A DNA stretch of 64,000 bases from positions 3,658,001-3,722,000 of the forward strand of contig WJXW01000001.1 in assembly GCA_015832175.1 (NCBI GenBank). The letters run 5' to 3'. Positions 44,501 to 56,793 of this stretch are shown here, piece after piece; position 1 is the first letter of the stretch; each line of letters starts with the position of its first letter. A program made the position numbers and the translations under genes. Origin of the DNA: Paraphaeosphaeria minitans (Eukaryota; Ascomycota; Dothideomycetes; Pleosporales; Didymosphaeriaceae). The notes beneath the pieces are model-generated. The model searched no databases, was not told the DNA's origin, and saw nothing but the letters and a program-made list of their open reading frames with translations.

Positions 44501-47500
44501 GGATCTCTTTTTAACTAGCTTTATATCTAGCTAAGGGGAATACTTATTCTCCTAGCTAGAGTTAAAAAGGATACTATTAACACCTTAGTAGATTCTGCTT
44601 TAGCGTTAAACCTCCTTTTACTATAGAAGGGGAAAGAGTAGGGGGTTAACGTTAAACTATTAATAGGGTTACCTGCCTAGGCAGTAAATAGGTCTAATAT
44701 TAAAGTTTATAGCACAACAGTGCTATTAATAGAACTTAAGGACTTATGTAGGCAAAAGTAATAATAAGAGGTACCCTATATAGTTGCTAACCTTATAAGT
44801 TATAATATCTTTCTAGATTTACCCTAGTTTAATTAAGTAAACCCGAAGGTAAATATTACAACCTAATATGTGTTATTTTAGAGACGCGACACTAGGGAAG
44901 TACTAGTCTACTAAAAAATTATAGTAGAAAACGCTAAGTAGTTTAATTATACTATATAAGACCCTTATATCTTTATATATACGTGCATAGTATTTAATAT
45001 AGATATACTAGCACTATTTAGCGTAGATAGGAATAAAATAGTAGAGATGCTATCCTGTTACTCTAATCTCGCTAATGTAGCCTTAAATAAGGACTATAAG
45101 AACCTTACTACTTATACTAACCACAATTTATAGATTAATTTAGTAAAAGGTAGTATACCTTTACATTACTCTAGATATAACCTCTCTATAGTTAAGTTAG
45201 AGACATTAAGGAAGTACATTAAAGAGTATTTGGCTAAAGGATAGATTTACTATTTAAAATCCCTAGCTAGTGCCCCTATACTTTTTATAAAGAAGAAAGA
45301 TAGCACCTTATGCTTATATATAGATTATTAAGGTCTTAATAAGATTATAATTAAAAATTACAAAGCTTTCCCACTAACTACTAAATCTCTAGACTAACTA
45401 AAATAAGCTAAGATATTTATAAAGCTTAACTTAAAAGAAGCGTACTATTAAGTTTATATTATAGAATAAGATAAGTGGAAAACTACTTTCTATATAAAAT
45501 ACAGCTATTTTAAGTATACTGTAATACCCTTTAGCCTTACTAACGCACTAGCCTAGTTCTAGGGCCTAATTACCTAGATACTAACTAGCCTAATTAATGT
45601 TACCTATATTATATACCTAGATAATATATTAATCTTCTCTAATACACTAAAGGAATATAAGGCCTATATAAGGGAGATTCTAGAGAGGCTGCGCTAAGCA
45701 AAGCTCTTTATTAACCTAAAGAAGTATAAATAGTACACTACTACTATAGAGTATCTTAGGTTTATTATTTCTCTAAAAGGGATTATAATTAACCTAAATT
45801 AGGTTAATGCGATATAATTATGGCCAAACTAACCTATATGTATAATATACGCGTCTTTATTAGCTTTATAAACTATTATAGATAGTTTATTGCTAATTTC
45901 TCCTAAATAGCGCTACCTCTTACTAGTTTAACTAAGAAAGCGCTAAATAGCGCTAAGTAAGGGCTAGCGATGCGAAAGAAGAAGAGCGTAGCCCTAGATA
46001 TTAGGCTAGAAGGCACTAAAGCTTTCTAGACACTAAAAGACATATTTCTTAAAGTGCCTATACTAGTGCACTTTAAGTATAGATAATAGACACATCTTAA
46101 AAATAACGCCTTAGGTAGAGTAATTAGTGCTATTTATAGCTAACTTATGCCTAAAGGTAATAAGCTAGGCTTATAGCGACTAATTAACTTCTTCTTAAGG
46201 AAATTAAGCACTACGCAGTACTACTATAACACTTATAATAAGGAACTCCTTGCTATTATTAAGTTAATTAAACACTAGCGTTAATACCTTTAAGGTTAAC
46301 ACTTTAAGGTCTTAATAGATTATTATAACCTTTAATAGTGTATAGAGACTAAGACGCTTATATTATATTACATCTAGTTATACCTTACCCTAAGTAAATA
46401 TAACTTTGTTATAACTTATAGGGCAGGATTAATAAATCTAGTAGATAGCCTATTAAGGCGCCTAGACTACATACTTAGCAACTAGGATACTAAGTAGAAG
46501 AATAATAAAGCCTTTATTAAGCCTTTAGCTAATCTATTATTAGAAAGGTAAGGCAGATACGCTCTAGTCTCTACTGTCTCTACCTATTCTAGGAACTAGA
46601 TAGGATAGGGTAATAAGGCCTGTTAAGAGACCTACTCCTCTAGAGGCCTAATAGGATAGGGTAATAAGCCCTATAGGGAGACTAACCCCTCTAGAAGTTA
46701 GATAAGATAGGGTAACAGGCCCTGTAGAGATACCTATTACTTTAAAGGGTTAGATAAGGGTAGTCTTAGTAACTACCTCTCTCTAGAGGACTAAGAGGCT
46801 ATTAAATCTAAAGATTTAAACTTATTAGATAATAAGGTTAATAAGTTAGCGTAATCTAGTCTAAGTAGCTGCGGCTTAGAACTAACTAGCCTAGTATAGC
46901 TTAAGTCTCCCTTAAAGTGTACAAAAGCTATTAAAAGCTACTATAATAGCCCTCTCTTAGAACATTTTAGTGCAACTTAGACGCTTAAGCGCGTTTAATA
47001 AAAGTTTCGCTAGACTAGTATAAATAAAGAGGTTACTAACTATATTTATAACTGTAAGCAATGCTAATAGGCAACCTATAAAAGACATAAGCCTTATAGT
47101 CTTTTATAGTAGCTTTTTATCCTAGATTATCTGTGGCAGCACGTAATAATAGACTTTATTACTAATCTGCCCCTAAGTCGCTTCTTAGGACTAATATATA
47201 ACGCTATCTTAGTGATTATTAATCAATTTTCTAAGATGGCTTATTATATACTAGCCTAGATAGATTAGGATGGCACTAATCTAGCTTAGGCTTAGATTTG
47301 TAAGGTTATTAGACTTTATAGTAATTTAGAGAGTATTCTCTCAAACAGAGGACTAGTAATAAAAGCGAAACACTAGAATACTTTTTATTATTACTTAAAC
47401 TTAAGGAGAGTTTTAACCTTAGCTTTTCGCTCTTAGACTAACAGACAAATAGAACGCCAGAACTAAACACTAAAATAATACTTGCGAATCTTCTGCTTCC

Positions 47501-48105
47501 TAGAGTAAGATAATTAGGTAATATAGATCTCTCTAGTAAAATATGCGTATAATAATAGTAAACATTTAGTAATAGGGTACACACTGTACTAAGTGTGCGT
47601 TAGATATAATCCCTTTAACCTAATCTAGCCTAATATACCGCTAAGTAGCGGGAAAAGCCTAAGGGGCTACTAAATAGTATTAAGATTAATAAAAATACGC
47701 GTAAATATAAGAAAGAAGCTGTAGGTAGTATAGAAGTACTAAAAATCTATCTCTAATAAGAAGAGAACCCCTTTATAACTTAACAAAGGTAATAAGGTAT
47801 AGGTTTTAAGTAGGAATCTAAAGTCTATACAACTAAACAAGAAGATAGACTAGAAATTCCTAGGCCCTAGAGTAGTAGATAAGTGTATTAGCTCTCTACC
47901 TACAGCCTACTAAGTAAACCTACCTAAATTGGGTAAAGTTTATCTAGTATTCTATCCTTCCCTACTAGAACTATACAAACTACGTAAGAAACCACCCTAC
48001 TAATAACTGCTAATTAAAGATACATTGCGCTAATATAGCAATAATATGTACAAAGTAGACTATATTATTAACAAATAATAAAATAAGTTAGGATAATAGA
48101 AATAC
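44501..48105 (+). pseudogene. Chromo-2 pol, RIP-inactivated
   Basis: The protease relic reads NTLVDSALALNLL near 44577-44615. Reverse transcriptase lies at about 45270-45740, with FIKKKDSTLCLYIDYQGLN and a catalytic site Y-L-D-N at 45614-45625 (second Asp lost by G to A). RNase H lies near 46080-46450. The integrase has a Cys pair NCKQCQQATYKRHKP near 47050-47090 and a core with NRQIERQNQTLKQYLRIF near 47440-47495. The first half of the chromodomain ends at 48105. Stops are TAA and TAG. Confidence 0.75.
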
Positions 48106-48343
48106 TGTAGGTTTGGCTTAATCTGCAATTAAGCATTTGAGGGTTAATAGTATACTATCGTGCAAAGGGTAAGAAGTAGGTTTAATTAATTACGTCTTGT
48201 CTATCGTACAAAGGGGCACTAAGGGCTTTATGAAGTCTCTGCCTCTTAGCGCTGACCTAAGTAGTGGGTCCTTGTGCGGGTCCCTATAGGTAGGCAGGCC
48301 CCCACTTCACCCAGTGCTACTTGTACGATAAACTGTACGGACA
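48106..48343 (+). repeat. LTR-238 solo LTR inside the Chromo-2 chromodomain
   Basis: A 238-bp sequence TGTAGG...ACGGACA with the perfect duplication AATAC (48101-48105 and 48344-48348). It splits the chromodomain of Chromo-2. It is nearly free of RIP and close to the copy at 36306-36543, the differences seen being mostly transitions. Confidence 0.9.
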
Positions 48344-48615
48344 AATACCTTATTAAATAGAGCAGATATAATCTAGAAGAAAACTCTTAGGAATCTACTA
48401 TATTAATTAGTAGAAATGCGCTTAAAGAGTTCTAGAAAAAGCTTAAGATATTCTTAAGAAGGTTAATAACTACACTTCTAGAGGCAAAGAAGAGAGGTTG
48501 TAAACAACCTCCCTTAAAGGGGAAAACTAGCAAATGCTAAGAACCTATATAAAAATATTAGTCTAAGTTAGACCTACTTAGCACAAAATGTCCTAATTTA
48601 GTATAATATACGAAT
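48344..48615 (+). pseudogene. Chromo-2 chromodomain, second half
   Basis: Continues pol after the solo LTR with KYLIK-SRYNLEEN-, where the two dashes are TAG codons at positions that are Trp in chromodomains (TGG to TAG). The basic tail runs to about 48600. It ends next to the ATTAA target duplication of Chromo-1 #4. Confidence 0.65.
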
Positions 48616-48620
48616 ATTAA

Positions 48621-49031
48621 TGTTAAGATCCGAAGGCTAGGCCTCCTAGGATTTTTATATATATCTACATTTGTTGTTTGAGCGGCACGGCACAAGAGAT
48701 TACGTAACCTAATTAGTGTGATTAGAGCGCCAAGACAACTAATTAGACTAAGCACTTAATATACTAAGTAACTAATTAGTGCTTAATTAGTTTAATTAAA
48801 GTGATTAGTAGACTAATTACTTAAAGTATATAGGAACGTAAGGATAAGCTCTCTATACTTGTGTTTAATCTATTTATTAATCTATTGTTTAGATTCTAGT
48901 AGACTATATTATTAACTTATTACACTTTGCAAGATACTATTATATTAATAAGACTTTCTACCTTCTGTAAGTACTCCTGCCTAAGAACTAACTTTAACCC
49001 TTTAGGACTAGTTACCCTCTTAGATTTAATA
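48621..49031 (+). repeat. 5' LTR of Chromo-1 #4 (U3 type C)
   Basis: A 411-bp LTR TGTTAAGATCC...TTTAATA. U3 type C contains repeated CTAATTAG palindromes. The TATA box TATATAGG is at 48827-48834, after which the sequence is common to all Chromo-1 LTRs. A 65-codon minus-strand frame across its left edge (48558-48755) is chance. Confidence 0.9.
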
Positions 49032-50498
49032 TTTTAAACACTGTTAATATAAGTACTTTACAAACTCCTACCTTTTCTATAGCTTTAGGTGCTGCTAAGA
49101 TTACTCTTATAAAGAATAGTAGTAAGGCGCATAAACCTAATCTCTACTTTAGTGAACAATTTTAAACTAACGTCTAGATTCTTTAGTTAGACCTCTACTT
49201 CTTTAACTTAGATAAATCCCTTAAAAATAAGAAAAAGGTTATCTTTGCAGTAATATATATGCAAAGAGATATAGAATTATAGATCTATTCCTACCTTAAA
49301 AAGTACCTAGGAATAGACTATAATAATAACAACGATAATTACGCAAATAAACACACTAATATAGTTAACATTATTAAAGATTATAATAACTTTAAGAAAT
49401 GCCTTAAACAACTTTTTAGGATTAGTAATAAGAACTCTATTACAAAAGCAAAGATTTAGACTATAACTTAGAAATAATTAGTAGCTAAGTATATAGCTAA
49501 GTTTTATAGGTACACTATATAGCTTAACTAGGATAATAAATCTCTTTAGGATATATATAAATAAGGACTTAAATAGAAAATACGTAAGAAACTCCTATGT
49601 AGTAGTGCACATATTACTAACCTTAAGGAACTATATAAAGAAACTATTAGGATTAATAGAGAATAGTTTTTACTATAATAAGAGCTCTACTAAAACCTTA
49701 GGGTAATAAGCTTTAGATAACTAGTAACAGTAGTTTATAAGAACCCTGTTAGAATTGTCTAAAAGGAACAGCGAAGGAACTACTAAAGATACGAACTAAT
49801 AAAAGATGTCTAGTTTAACTATATAGGCAAAGGAACAGGAGGAAAAATAGGCCCTAAATAGCCTAATAAACGCGTCTCTAATAAAAGTTAATAACTAATA
49901 ACTAAGACCTGTAAATGCTTTATATGTGGTAAACTAGGCTATATAGCTAGGAACTATAAATTAAAGAATAAAGTCTATTAAACTAAGTTAAATGTACTAA
50001 CTATTAAGGACTAAGAACCTAATAAGGAATAAAAAGTTATTATAACACTATTTAGTCACTAACGTATTACACTAGAATAAAATAAGTTATTAGATTTACC
50101 TAACTTATAATTATATAAAGATCTAGAAGACAACTCTAACGTATACTATAATATAGAAGACGTAGAAGAGATACTAAGATCTCCTACTCCTTACCTATAA
50201 AGTAGGCGAGAAGAAGATAACTCTATGTTACCTAAGTATAAATTAAATGTTTAGGACTACATAGAACCCTACTAGGCACTAAAGGGATGTAACCCTATAA
50301 AAATAAGGAGTTAGACTACGTACTAAAGTACTACCTAGACTACTAAAATCCTACACACTAATTATATATATAGATATATTGCAAAGAACTAACATATGCA
50401 TAACATAAGGCAGAAAAAGAAGAAAATAAGAAATAACCTAGAAAGAAACTACGCTATAGGTAAATGTAGATAGACTACCCTATTACAGCCTACAATAA
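49032..50498 (+). pseudogene. Chromo-1 #4 gag, RIP-inactivated
   Basis: Gag region with a zinc knuckle at 49916-49957 that reads CX2CX4-Tyr-X4-Tyr: two Cys survive, while the His and last Cys are now Tyr. It is followed by an acidic linker (NIEDVEEILRSPTP near 50150-50190). It ends at AATAA, where copy #5 is inserted. The match to 2423-3136 is nearly continuous. Confidence 0.75.
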
Positions 50499-50909
50499 TG
50501 TTAAATCCAAGAGGGTAGCTAGTCCTAAAGGGTTAAGGTTGGTTCTCGGGCAGGAGTACTTACGGAAGGTGGAAGGTCTTGTTAATACAATAGTATCTTG
50601 CGAAGTGTAACAAGTTAATAATTTGGTCTGCTAGAATCTAAACAATAGATTAATAAACAGATTAAACATAAGTATAGAGAGCCTATCCTTGCGTTCCTAT
50701 ATACTTTAAGCAATTAGTAGACTAATCGCTCTAACCAAACTAATTAAGCACTAATTAGTCGCTTAGTATATTAAGTGCTTAGTCTAATTAGTTGTCTTAG
50801 CGCTCTAATCACACTAATTAGGTCACGTGACCTTTTGCGCTGTGCCACTCAAATAACAAATGTAGATATATATAAAGATCTTAGGAGGCCTAGCCTTTAG
50901 ATCTTAATA
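50499..50909 (-). repeat. 3' LTR of Chromo-1 #5 (U3 type C)
   Basis: A 411-bp LTR starting TGTTAAATCC and ending ATCTTAATA. It contains the perfect 12-bp palindrome GGTCACGTGACC at 50821-50832 and several CTAATTAG palindromes. Confidence 0.92.
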
Positions 50910-50926
50910 TTATCTCCCTCCTTACT
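50910..50926 (-). promoter_or_regulatory. Polypurine tract of Chromo-1 #5
   Basis: On the minus strand AAGGAGGGAGATAA precedes the 3' LTR. Copy #4 has GAGGAGGGAAATAA at the same place (61296-61309). Confidence 0.6.
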
Positions 50927-50952
50927 AGGATTTGTCCTTAAATTATATAACT

Positions 50953-51570
50953 ATGTCTTATGCCTAGTTATAACTAGAGCTCGCCCTGCGTTATAAGTAG
51001 CGTTAGCTTACCTATATTATGCCCTAACAACCTTCTAAGTCCAGCACTACCTATTGCTATTACCTAACTAATTTTATTAACTCCTTTAGCGAAGTTATAG
51101 TTAAGAAATACTTAATATGTATAAAACATAACTATGTTTGTAAAGTTCACGTTTAGTCTAGAAGATATAGGGAATATATTTATTAAGGTTAACGTTACGA
51201 TGTGCGCGTTTTAGAGTCTAAGTTTAAGTATTTGTTAGCGGAGAAAGAGAAATTGCGTGTACAGATAAAAGAGTTAAGAGAAACGCAGGAGACTGCGTTT
51301 AAGGCCTATAAAGAGGCGTTAAAGAAGTTACAGGTTACACGCGCGTACAAAGATTAGTTGCGTTAGTAAATAGACTTACTAGATAAGCGTACTAAGGATG
51401 CAATAGTAGTTAAGGAGAAGAATATTAAGGAGGCTAAATCTTATAAGGCTGTTAATCTAGTAGTTAACGAGACTCCTTTAGGTTCCTTCTTGTCCCTTAC
51501 AATATAGAGCGCTTTCGAGGATTTCCTATTAGAATTCTAGGATAATCTAGTGCCTTTACTGTCTTAGGTA
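50953..51570 (+). pseudogene. Antisense Zn2Cys6-like coiled-coil frame, type C
   Basis: Best copy of the antisense frame. An ATG at 50953 lies 44 bases from the U3 edge of the 3' LTR and the frame is read away from it, opposite to gag-pol. About 200 codons follow, interrupted only by TAA/TAG. Six cluster positions at 51109, 51118, 51139, 51166, 51175 and 51196 are spaced CX2CX6CX8CX2CX6C; two are still Cys and four are Tyr codons. Copy #4 still has Cys at the fourth position, where this copy has Tyr, which supports the ancestral reading. A long Lys/Glu-rich coiled-coil-like segment follows (ESKFKYLLAEKEKLRVQIK). This resembles a small fungal zinc-cluster protein; the function is unproven. Confidence 0.65.
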
Positions 51571-51599
51571 CGAATGTTATTATACTGTATAGGTTATTA

Positions 51600-54500
51600 G
51601 TAGAATTCTTTAATCTTTTGTTAATAGTTTCCTAGGTAGTTCTCTAGTTCCTAAGTGTTTTCGCTGTGTGGGTAACCTTTCTACTTAATAAAGTACGCGT
51701 TGTTATGCTAATTATATTCTAGAATTCTTTTAACCTCAAATTCATTTTCTTCCTTAGTTCTGTAGTAGAAGGCGGTTCCAACTAGTGTATCAGGGTCTGC
51801 TAGTTCTAGTAGTAATACGTAGAATACTAGGTGTATCTTTGCATCTGGCAGTAGTTCCAACTTATAGTTTACTAGTGATATTTGCTTAGAAATATAAAAT
51901 AGTCTAACCTTAATATAATCTAGTTTCTTATATTTTTTCTTCTAAGTTTAAAGGTTCTTTGTAAGCAGATATACTTTATCCCCCTTCTTTAGCTAAGGTG
52001 CTATTTTTTGTTTTTAATTTTAGTATAAAATTAATTACTACTAGGCTTTCTCAAGATTTTCTTAGAGTTATTAGTGTATTTTCTTTATATTTTCTGCTAT
52101 ATCTATAGCTTCTTTTGCTTTAATTGTTGTAGGAAATTGTTAGTTAAAGAGATGTGGGTGTCTTCTATAGTTTGCATAGAATAGTGTATGTCCTAATACT
52201 GCTAATACTTTGTTATTATAGGCTAACTGTGCTATAGGTAGTAATAAAACCTAGTTATTCTTCTAACTGTTACAGTAGATGCGTAGGTACGTTTCCATAG
52301 TTTGGTTCGTACGTTCTGTCTGTCTGTCTGTTTATAGATAGTAAGCTGTTAATAGCTTTTGTTTCGTTCTAAGCAGTGCTATAAGCGTTGTCTAATAATT
52401 TAACGTGAAGAGCTTGTCTCTGTCGCTAATAATTATTTTTAGGATTCTGTAGTGTCTAATTAGTTGGTTTAGGATAAGAAAAGCAAGTTCCTTTGCTGTT
52501 ATTCTTTTAAGACATAGAATAAGCTCGATATACTTAGTTAGTTAGTAGACTACTACTAGTATGCTGTTGTATTTGATTCCTATTGTTAGATCCTTAGAGT
52601 TTAGAATTCCTGTAACAAAATCCATAGCAATATCTTCCTATAGTGCTGTTGGTATTCTAATTGCTTACATCTCTCTATATTTAAGATGTGTGCTGTGTTT
52701 GTTTCTCTAGCATTCTACACATTTATAAATATAAGTTATTACAGCTTCCTTAATTCCTTTAAAGGTGTAATTCCTTTAGATAAGTTCTATTGTTTTCGTG
52801 ATGCCCAAGTGTCTGTACATAGGGTTATTATAGTATTATTAGATAATCTCAGTCTGTAGATGTTCTAGAACTTCTTAGTTAATTACTAAAAGTTAATTTA
52901 GTTCTACTATTAGTTCTAGAGATCTATCTTTGGCTTTACAAAGGATTACAGAGAAGGTTTTTACCTTTTCCCCTACTAGATTACTTTGTTAGCTAAGAGC
53001 GTCTACTCTGCCATTTTCTTTCCTAGCTATATAGATTATTTTAAACTTATACTACCCTATAGTTTACAACCATCTTTGTTATTATAGCGTAAGTTCTTTT
53101 ATCGTCGTGAACCTTAGAAGGTTCTTATAATCTGTGTAGATTTCTAGCGTTAAGTAACTAAGCGCGTAAATCCTCTAGTGCTTTAAGGCTTTAATAATAG
53201 CGTAGAGTTCTTTATTATGTACGTTGTATTGTGTTTTAGCGTTATTAAATTTGCATAAGTAATAGGCAATTAGGTACTATTTGCTATTACATTCTTATTT
53301 AGCGTAGGCGCCTAGCGCAAGATCGCTAGTGTCTGTTTTAAAGCGTAGTAGTTTATCGCCTCTAAAATAAATAAGGACAGGTTCTATAATACATACTATC
53401 TTAAGGAGTTAGAATGACATTCCGCACTTGTCTATCTATTTAAAGGGTACATCCTTCTTTGTAAGATTTATTAAAGGTATTGTAACCTTTGCGTAATCTT
53501 AGATAAATTATCAGTTGAATCTATAGAATCCTAAGAATTCTTGGATATTCTTGGCTATCTTTAGTATTAGCCAGTTCTTAATGCATTTAATTTTACTTAG
53601 TGCTATCTCAATTCCTTCTATAGTAACGATATGTCCTAGGAATTTAAGTTATTTAACGTTAAACTTACATTTCTTAAGTTTAATGCGAAGGCATACTTTG
53701 TCTAGTGCTTCTAGTACTATTTGTATATACTTAGTGTGGTCTAATTCGTTTTTAGAAAAGACAAGGATATTATCTATATATATAATAACAAATATGTCTA
53801 GATGTTCGCAGAGTACGTTGTTAATAAGTGCTATAAAAGCTACTAGTGCGTTTATAAGTCTAAAAGGCATAACCTTGTATTTAAATAGTCTATAGCGTAA
53901 TTAAAACGCTATTTTCTATTCTTCACCTTTCTTAATTTGTATAAAGTGGTAACCGTCTCTTAGATCTATTATTGTAAATATCTTGGCTCAAGATAGTCAA
54001 TCTCGTAGCTCTACAATATTTAGTAGTGGATATTAGTTCTTTATTATTATATTGTTAAGTTATTAGTAGTTAACGCATAGTCTGTCTAATTCATCCTTTT
54101 TCTTAACAAACATAAAAGGGCTTACTACTAGTAACTTTAATAGTTATATATATCCTTTCTTGAGGTTTGTCTTAATAAAATCACATTCTTTAAGGAGTTC
54201 TTCTCCTGTCTTACTATATAGTAGTCTAAAGGGTGGCGTCTTCCCTTCTTCTAGGTCTATTATAAGATCCTAGGGTCGATGTTCTAGTAGGTTTGCTTTT
54301 CCTTCCTTTTCTATAAACATATATGTCCATTTCCTGTACTCTCTTAGTAAGGTAAGGGGTGTGCTATTGTCCTCCTTCTCGCGCTTCTTAACCTAGTAGT
54401 TCCTACCAGCGTCTACTAAGGTGTGCTTCTATTTTTTAACTATTTGTCACAGTATTATATTGTTAATAACTCCCTTATCTACTATTATTTTTAGTTAATA

Positions 54501-56793
54501 CATAGGCTTTGCTTACAATGCACAATTACAGCGTTTAAACAATATTTTCTTTGTACCCTAGTTAATCTACAGGTTGTGTATCGTTAACTAAGGTAATTCT
54601 AAAACTAACTTATACTTAGATCCTAGTAAGACATCTAAAGTAAGTTCCTCTCTATATCCTTGGACTATTATTATAGTAGTGACCTCTTAGTATATTTAAG
54701 GTGTCTTGGGCATTAGGGATCTATTTGTAATATAGACAATATAGGGTACTTCTTTTTCTAATATTATAAGTCCTACTCGTCTTACTATCTAATAAGATAT
54801 AAAGTTCCTTCCTGCTCCTAAGTCTATAAGAGCTTAAGCCTATATTCCTTTAAGCTATACTAGTAGCTTAACTAATACTATGCTTACTATAGCATTTAAT
54901 TTAATAAAGGCGTTTTCTTGTCTAAGTTTAGGCCTAAAAAAGACATCTGTTTGTATAGGTCGTAGTTAAGTTCTAGTGCCTAGTATGCGTTTCTAAGTAT
55001 TCGCTTCTATTATTATTCTTAAGTACGTAGCTTGTGTAGATTGTCTTCTTCTTCTTTCTGCGAGGATGTTTTTCTATTTTTCCTTTTGCAGTCTTTACTA
55101 TTCCTGTGTACTAGTTAAATTAGTAGCTCTATTGTTGCTTCTTACGTAGGGCAGTTTATAAAGCTGTCTAAATATTTAGCTATATAGTAGTATTCGCAGT
55201 CTTAGTTTAGACACGTGTACTAGTATAGTTATATATAGTCTCTATTAATAAGTATATTACAGCATTTGTTGCCCTTTAGCGTAAGGTAAGGAAAGTATTT
55301 TACTTATTATTTATCCTAGAGGTGTTTATCGTAAGCTGTAATAGAGTAGTCTATTCACACTTATCTACAGCGCAGTTTCCTTTTAGGTTATTTCTTATTC
55401 TCTTCTTTCTCTGCCTTGTGTTGTGCGTATGTTAGTTCTTCGCAATGTGTCTATATATAGAATTAGTGTGTAGGATTTTAGTGGTCTAGGTAGTACTTTA
55501 GTACGTAGTCTAACTTCTTATTTTTGTAGGGTTGCATTCCTTTTGGTGCCTAGTAGGGTTCTATGTAGTCCTAAACATTCAGTTTGTACTTAGGTAATAT
55601 AGGGTTGTCTTCTTTCCACCTACTTTGTAGGTGAGGAGTAAGAGATCTTGGTATCTCTTCTACGTCTTCTGCGTTGTGGTATACATTAGAGTTATCTTCT
55701 AGATCTTTATATAGTTGTAAGTTAGATAAATCTAATTACTTACTTTACTCTAGTGTAACGCGTTAGTAACTAAATAGCGTTGTAACAACTTCCTATTCTT
55801 TATTAGGTTCTTAGTCCTTAATAGTTAGTATATTTAACTTAGTTTAATAGACTTTGTTCTTTAATCTATAGTTCCTAGCTATATAGCCTAGTTTACTACA
55901 TATAAAGCATTTACAGGTCTTAGTTATTAGTTATTAACTTCTATTGAAAACGCGTTTGTTAGGCTACTTAGGGCCTATCCTTCCTTCTTTTCCTTTGCCT
56001 ATATAGTTAAACTAGACATCTTCTATTAGTTTGTATCTCTAGTAGTTCCTTAGCTATTGCTTTTAGACAATTCTAATAGGGTTCTTATAAACCACTTTTG
56101 CTAGTTATCTAAAGCTTATCGCCCTAGGGTTTTAGTGGAGCTCTTATTGCAGCAAGAACTATTCTCTATTAATCCTAATAGTTTCTTTGTATAGTTCTTT
56201 AAGGTTAGCGATTCATGCACTACTATGTAAGAGTTCCTCACGTAGTTTCTATTTAAGTCCTTATTTATATATATCCTAAAGAGATTTATTGTCCTAGTTA
56301 AGTTACACAGCGTATCTACGAAACTCAGCTATATACTTAGCTGCTAATTATTTCTGAATTATAGTCTAAATCTTTGCTTTTATAATAGAGTCCTTATTAG
56401 CAATCCTAAAGAGTTATTTAAGGCATTTCTTAAAGTTATTATAATCCTTAATAATGTTAACTGCATTAGCATAGTTGTCTACGTAGTTGTTGTTATTGTT
56501 GTTATAGTCTATTCCTAGGTACTTTTTAAGGTAGGGATAGATCTATAATCCTATATCTCCTTACATGTATGTTGCTGCGAAAATAATCTTCTTTTTGTCT
56601 TTAAGGGGTTTGTCTAAGTTAAAGAAGTAGAGGTCTAACTAGAGAATCTAGACGTTGGTTTAAGATTATTCGCTAAAGTAGAGATTAGGTTTATGCGCCT
56701 TACTACTATCCTTTATAGGAGTAATCTTAGTGGCACCTAAAGCTGTAGAAGAGGTAGGAGTTTGTAAAGTACTTATGTTAAGGGTGTTTAAAA
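51600..56793 (-). pseudogene. Chromo-1 #5 gag-pol, RIP-inactivated
   Basis: Complete chromovirus coding region on the minus strand. Chromodomain near 51646-51710, integrase about 51900-52800, RNase H near 53030-53400, reverse transcriptase with Y-I-D-N at 53769-53780, zinc knuckle near 55880-55925, gag to 56793. A residual open frame of 73 codons (53649-53870) carries the RT core motif YIDNILVFSKNELDHTKY with no stop. The second catalytic Asp is Asn, so the enzyme would be dead even there. Stops elsewhere are TAA and TAG. Confidence 0.85.

Larger units (their letters stand above)
42894..48620 (+). mobile_element. Chromo-2, second chromovirus family
   Basis: Ty3/gypsy element with Gag, protease, RT, RNase H, integrase and a C-terminal chromodomain, distinct in sequence from Chromo-1. 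A probable 5' LTR is at 42894-43105. No matching 3' LTR is visible before 48620 or after 61725. The coding end is split by a solo LTR, and Chromo-1 #4 inserted just downstream. RIP-dead. Confidence 0.75.

Noticed and set aside
48558..48755. 65-codon minus-strand open frame
   Set aside because: Crosses the border between Chromo-2 and the LTR of Chromo-1 #4, so it was created by the insertion.
48668..48830. tRNA or other RNA gene in U3 type C because of its palindromes
   Set aside because: The palindromes are repeats of CTAATTAG; no cloverleaf arms or A/B box pair could be seen.
53551..53895. 114-codon plus-strand open frame, the longest intact one in the window
   Set aside because: Exactly opposite the reverse transcriptase core of Chromo-1 #5, whose minus-strand frame carries the conserved RT motif; the plus-strand frame is its shadow.
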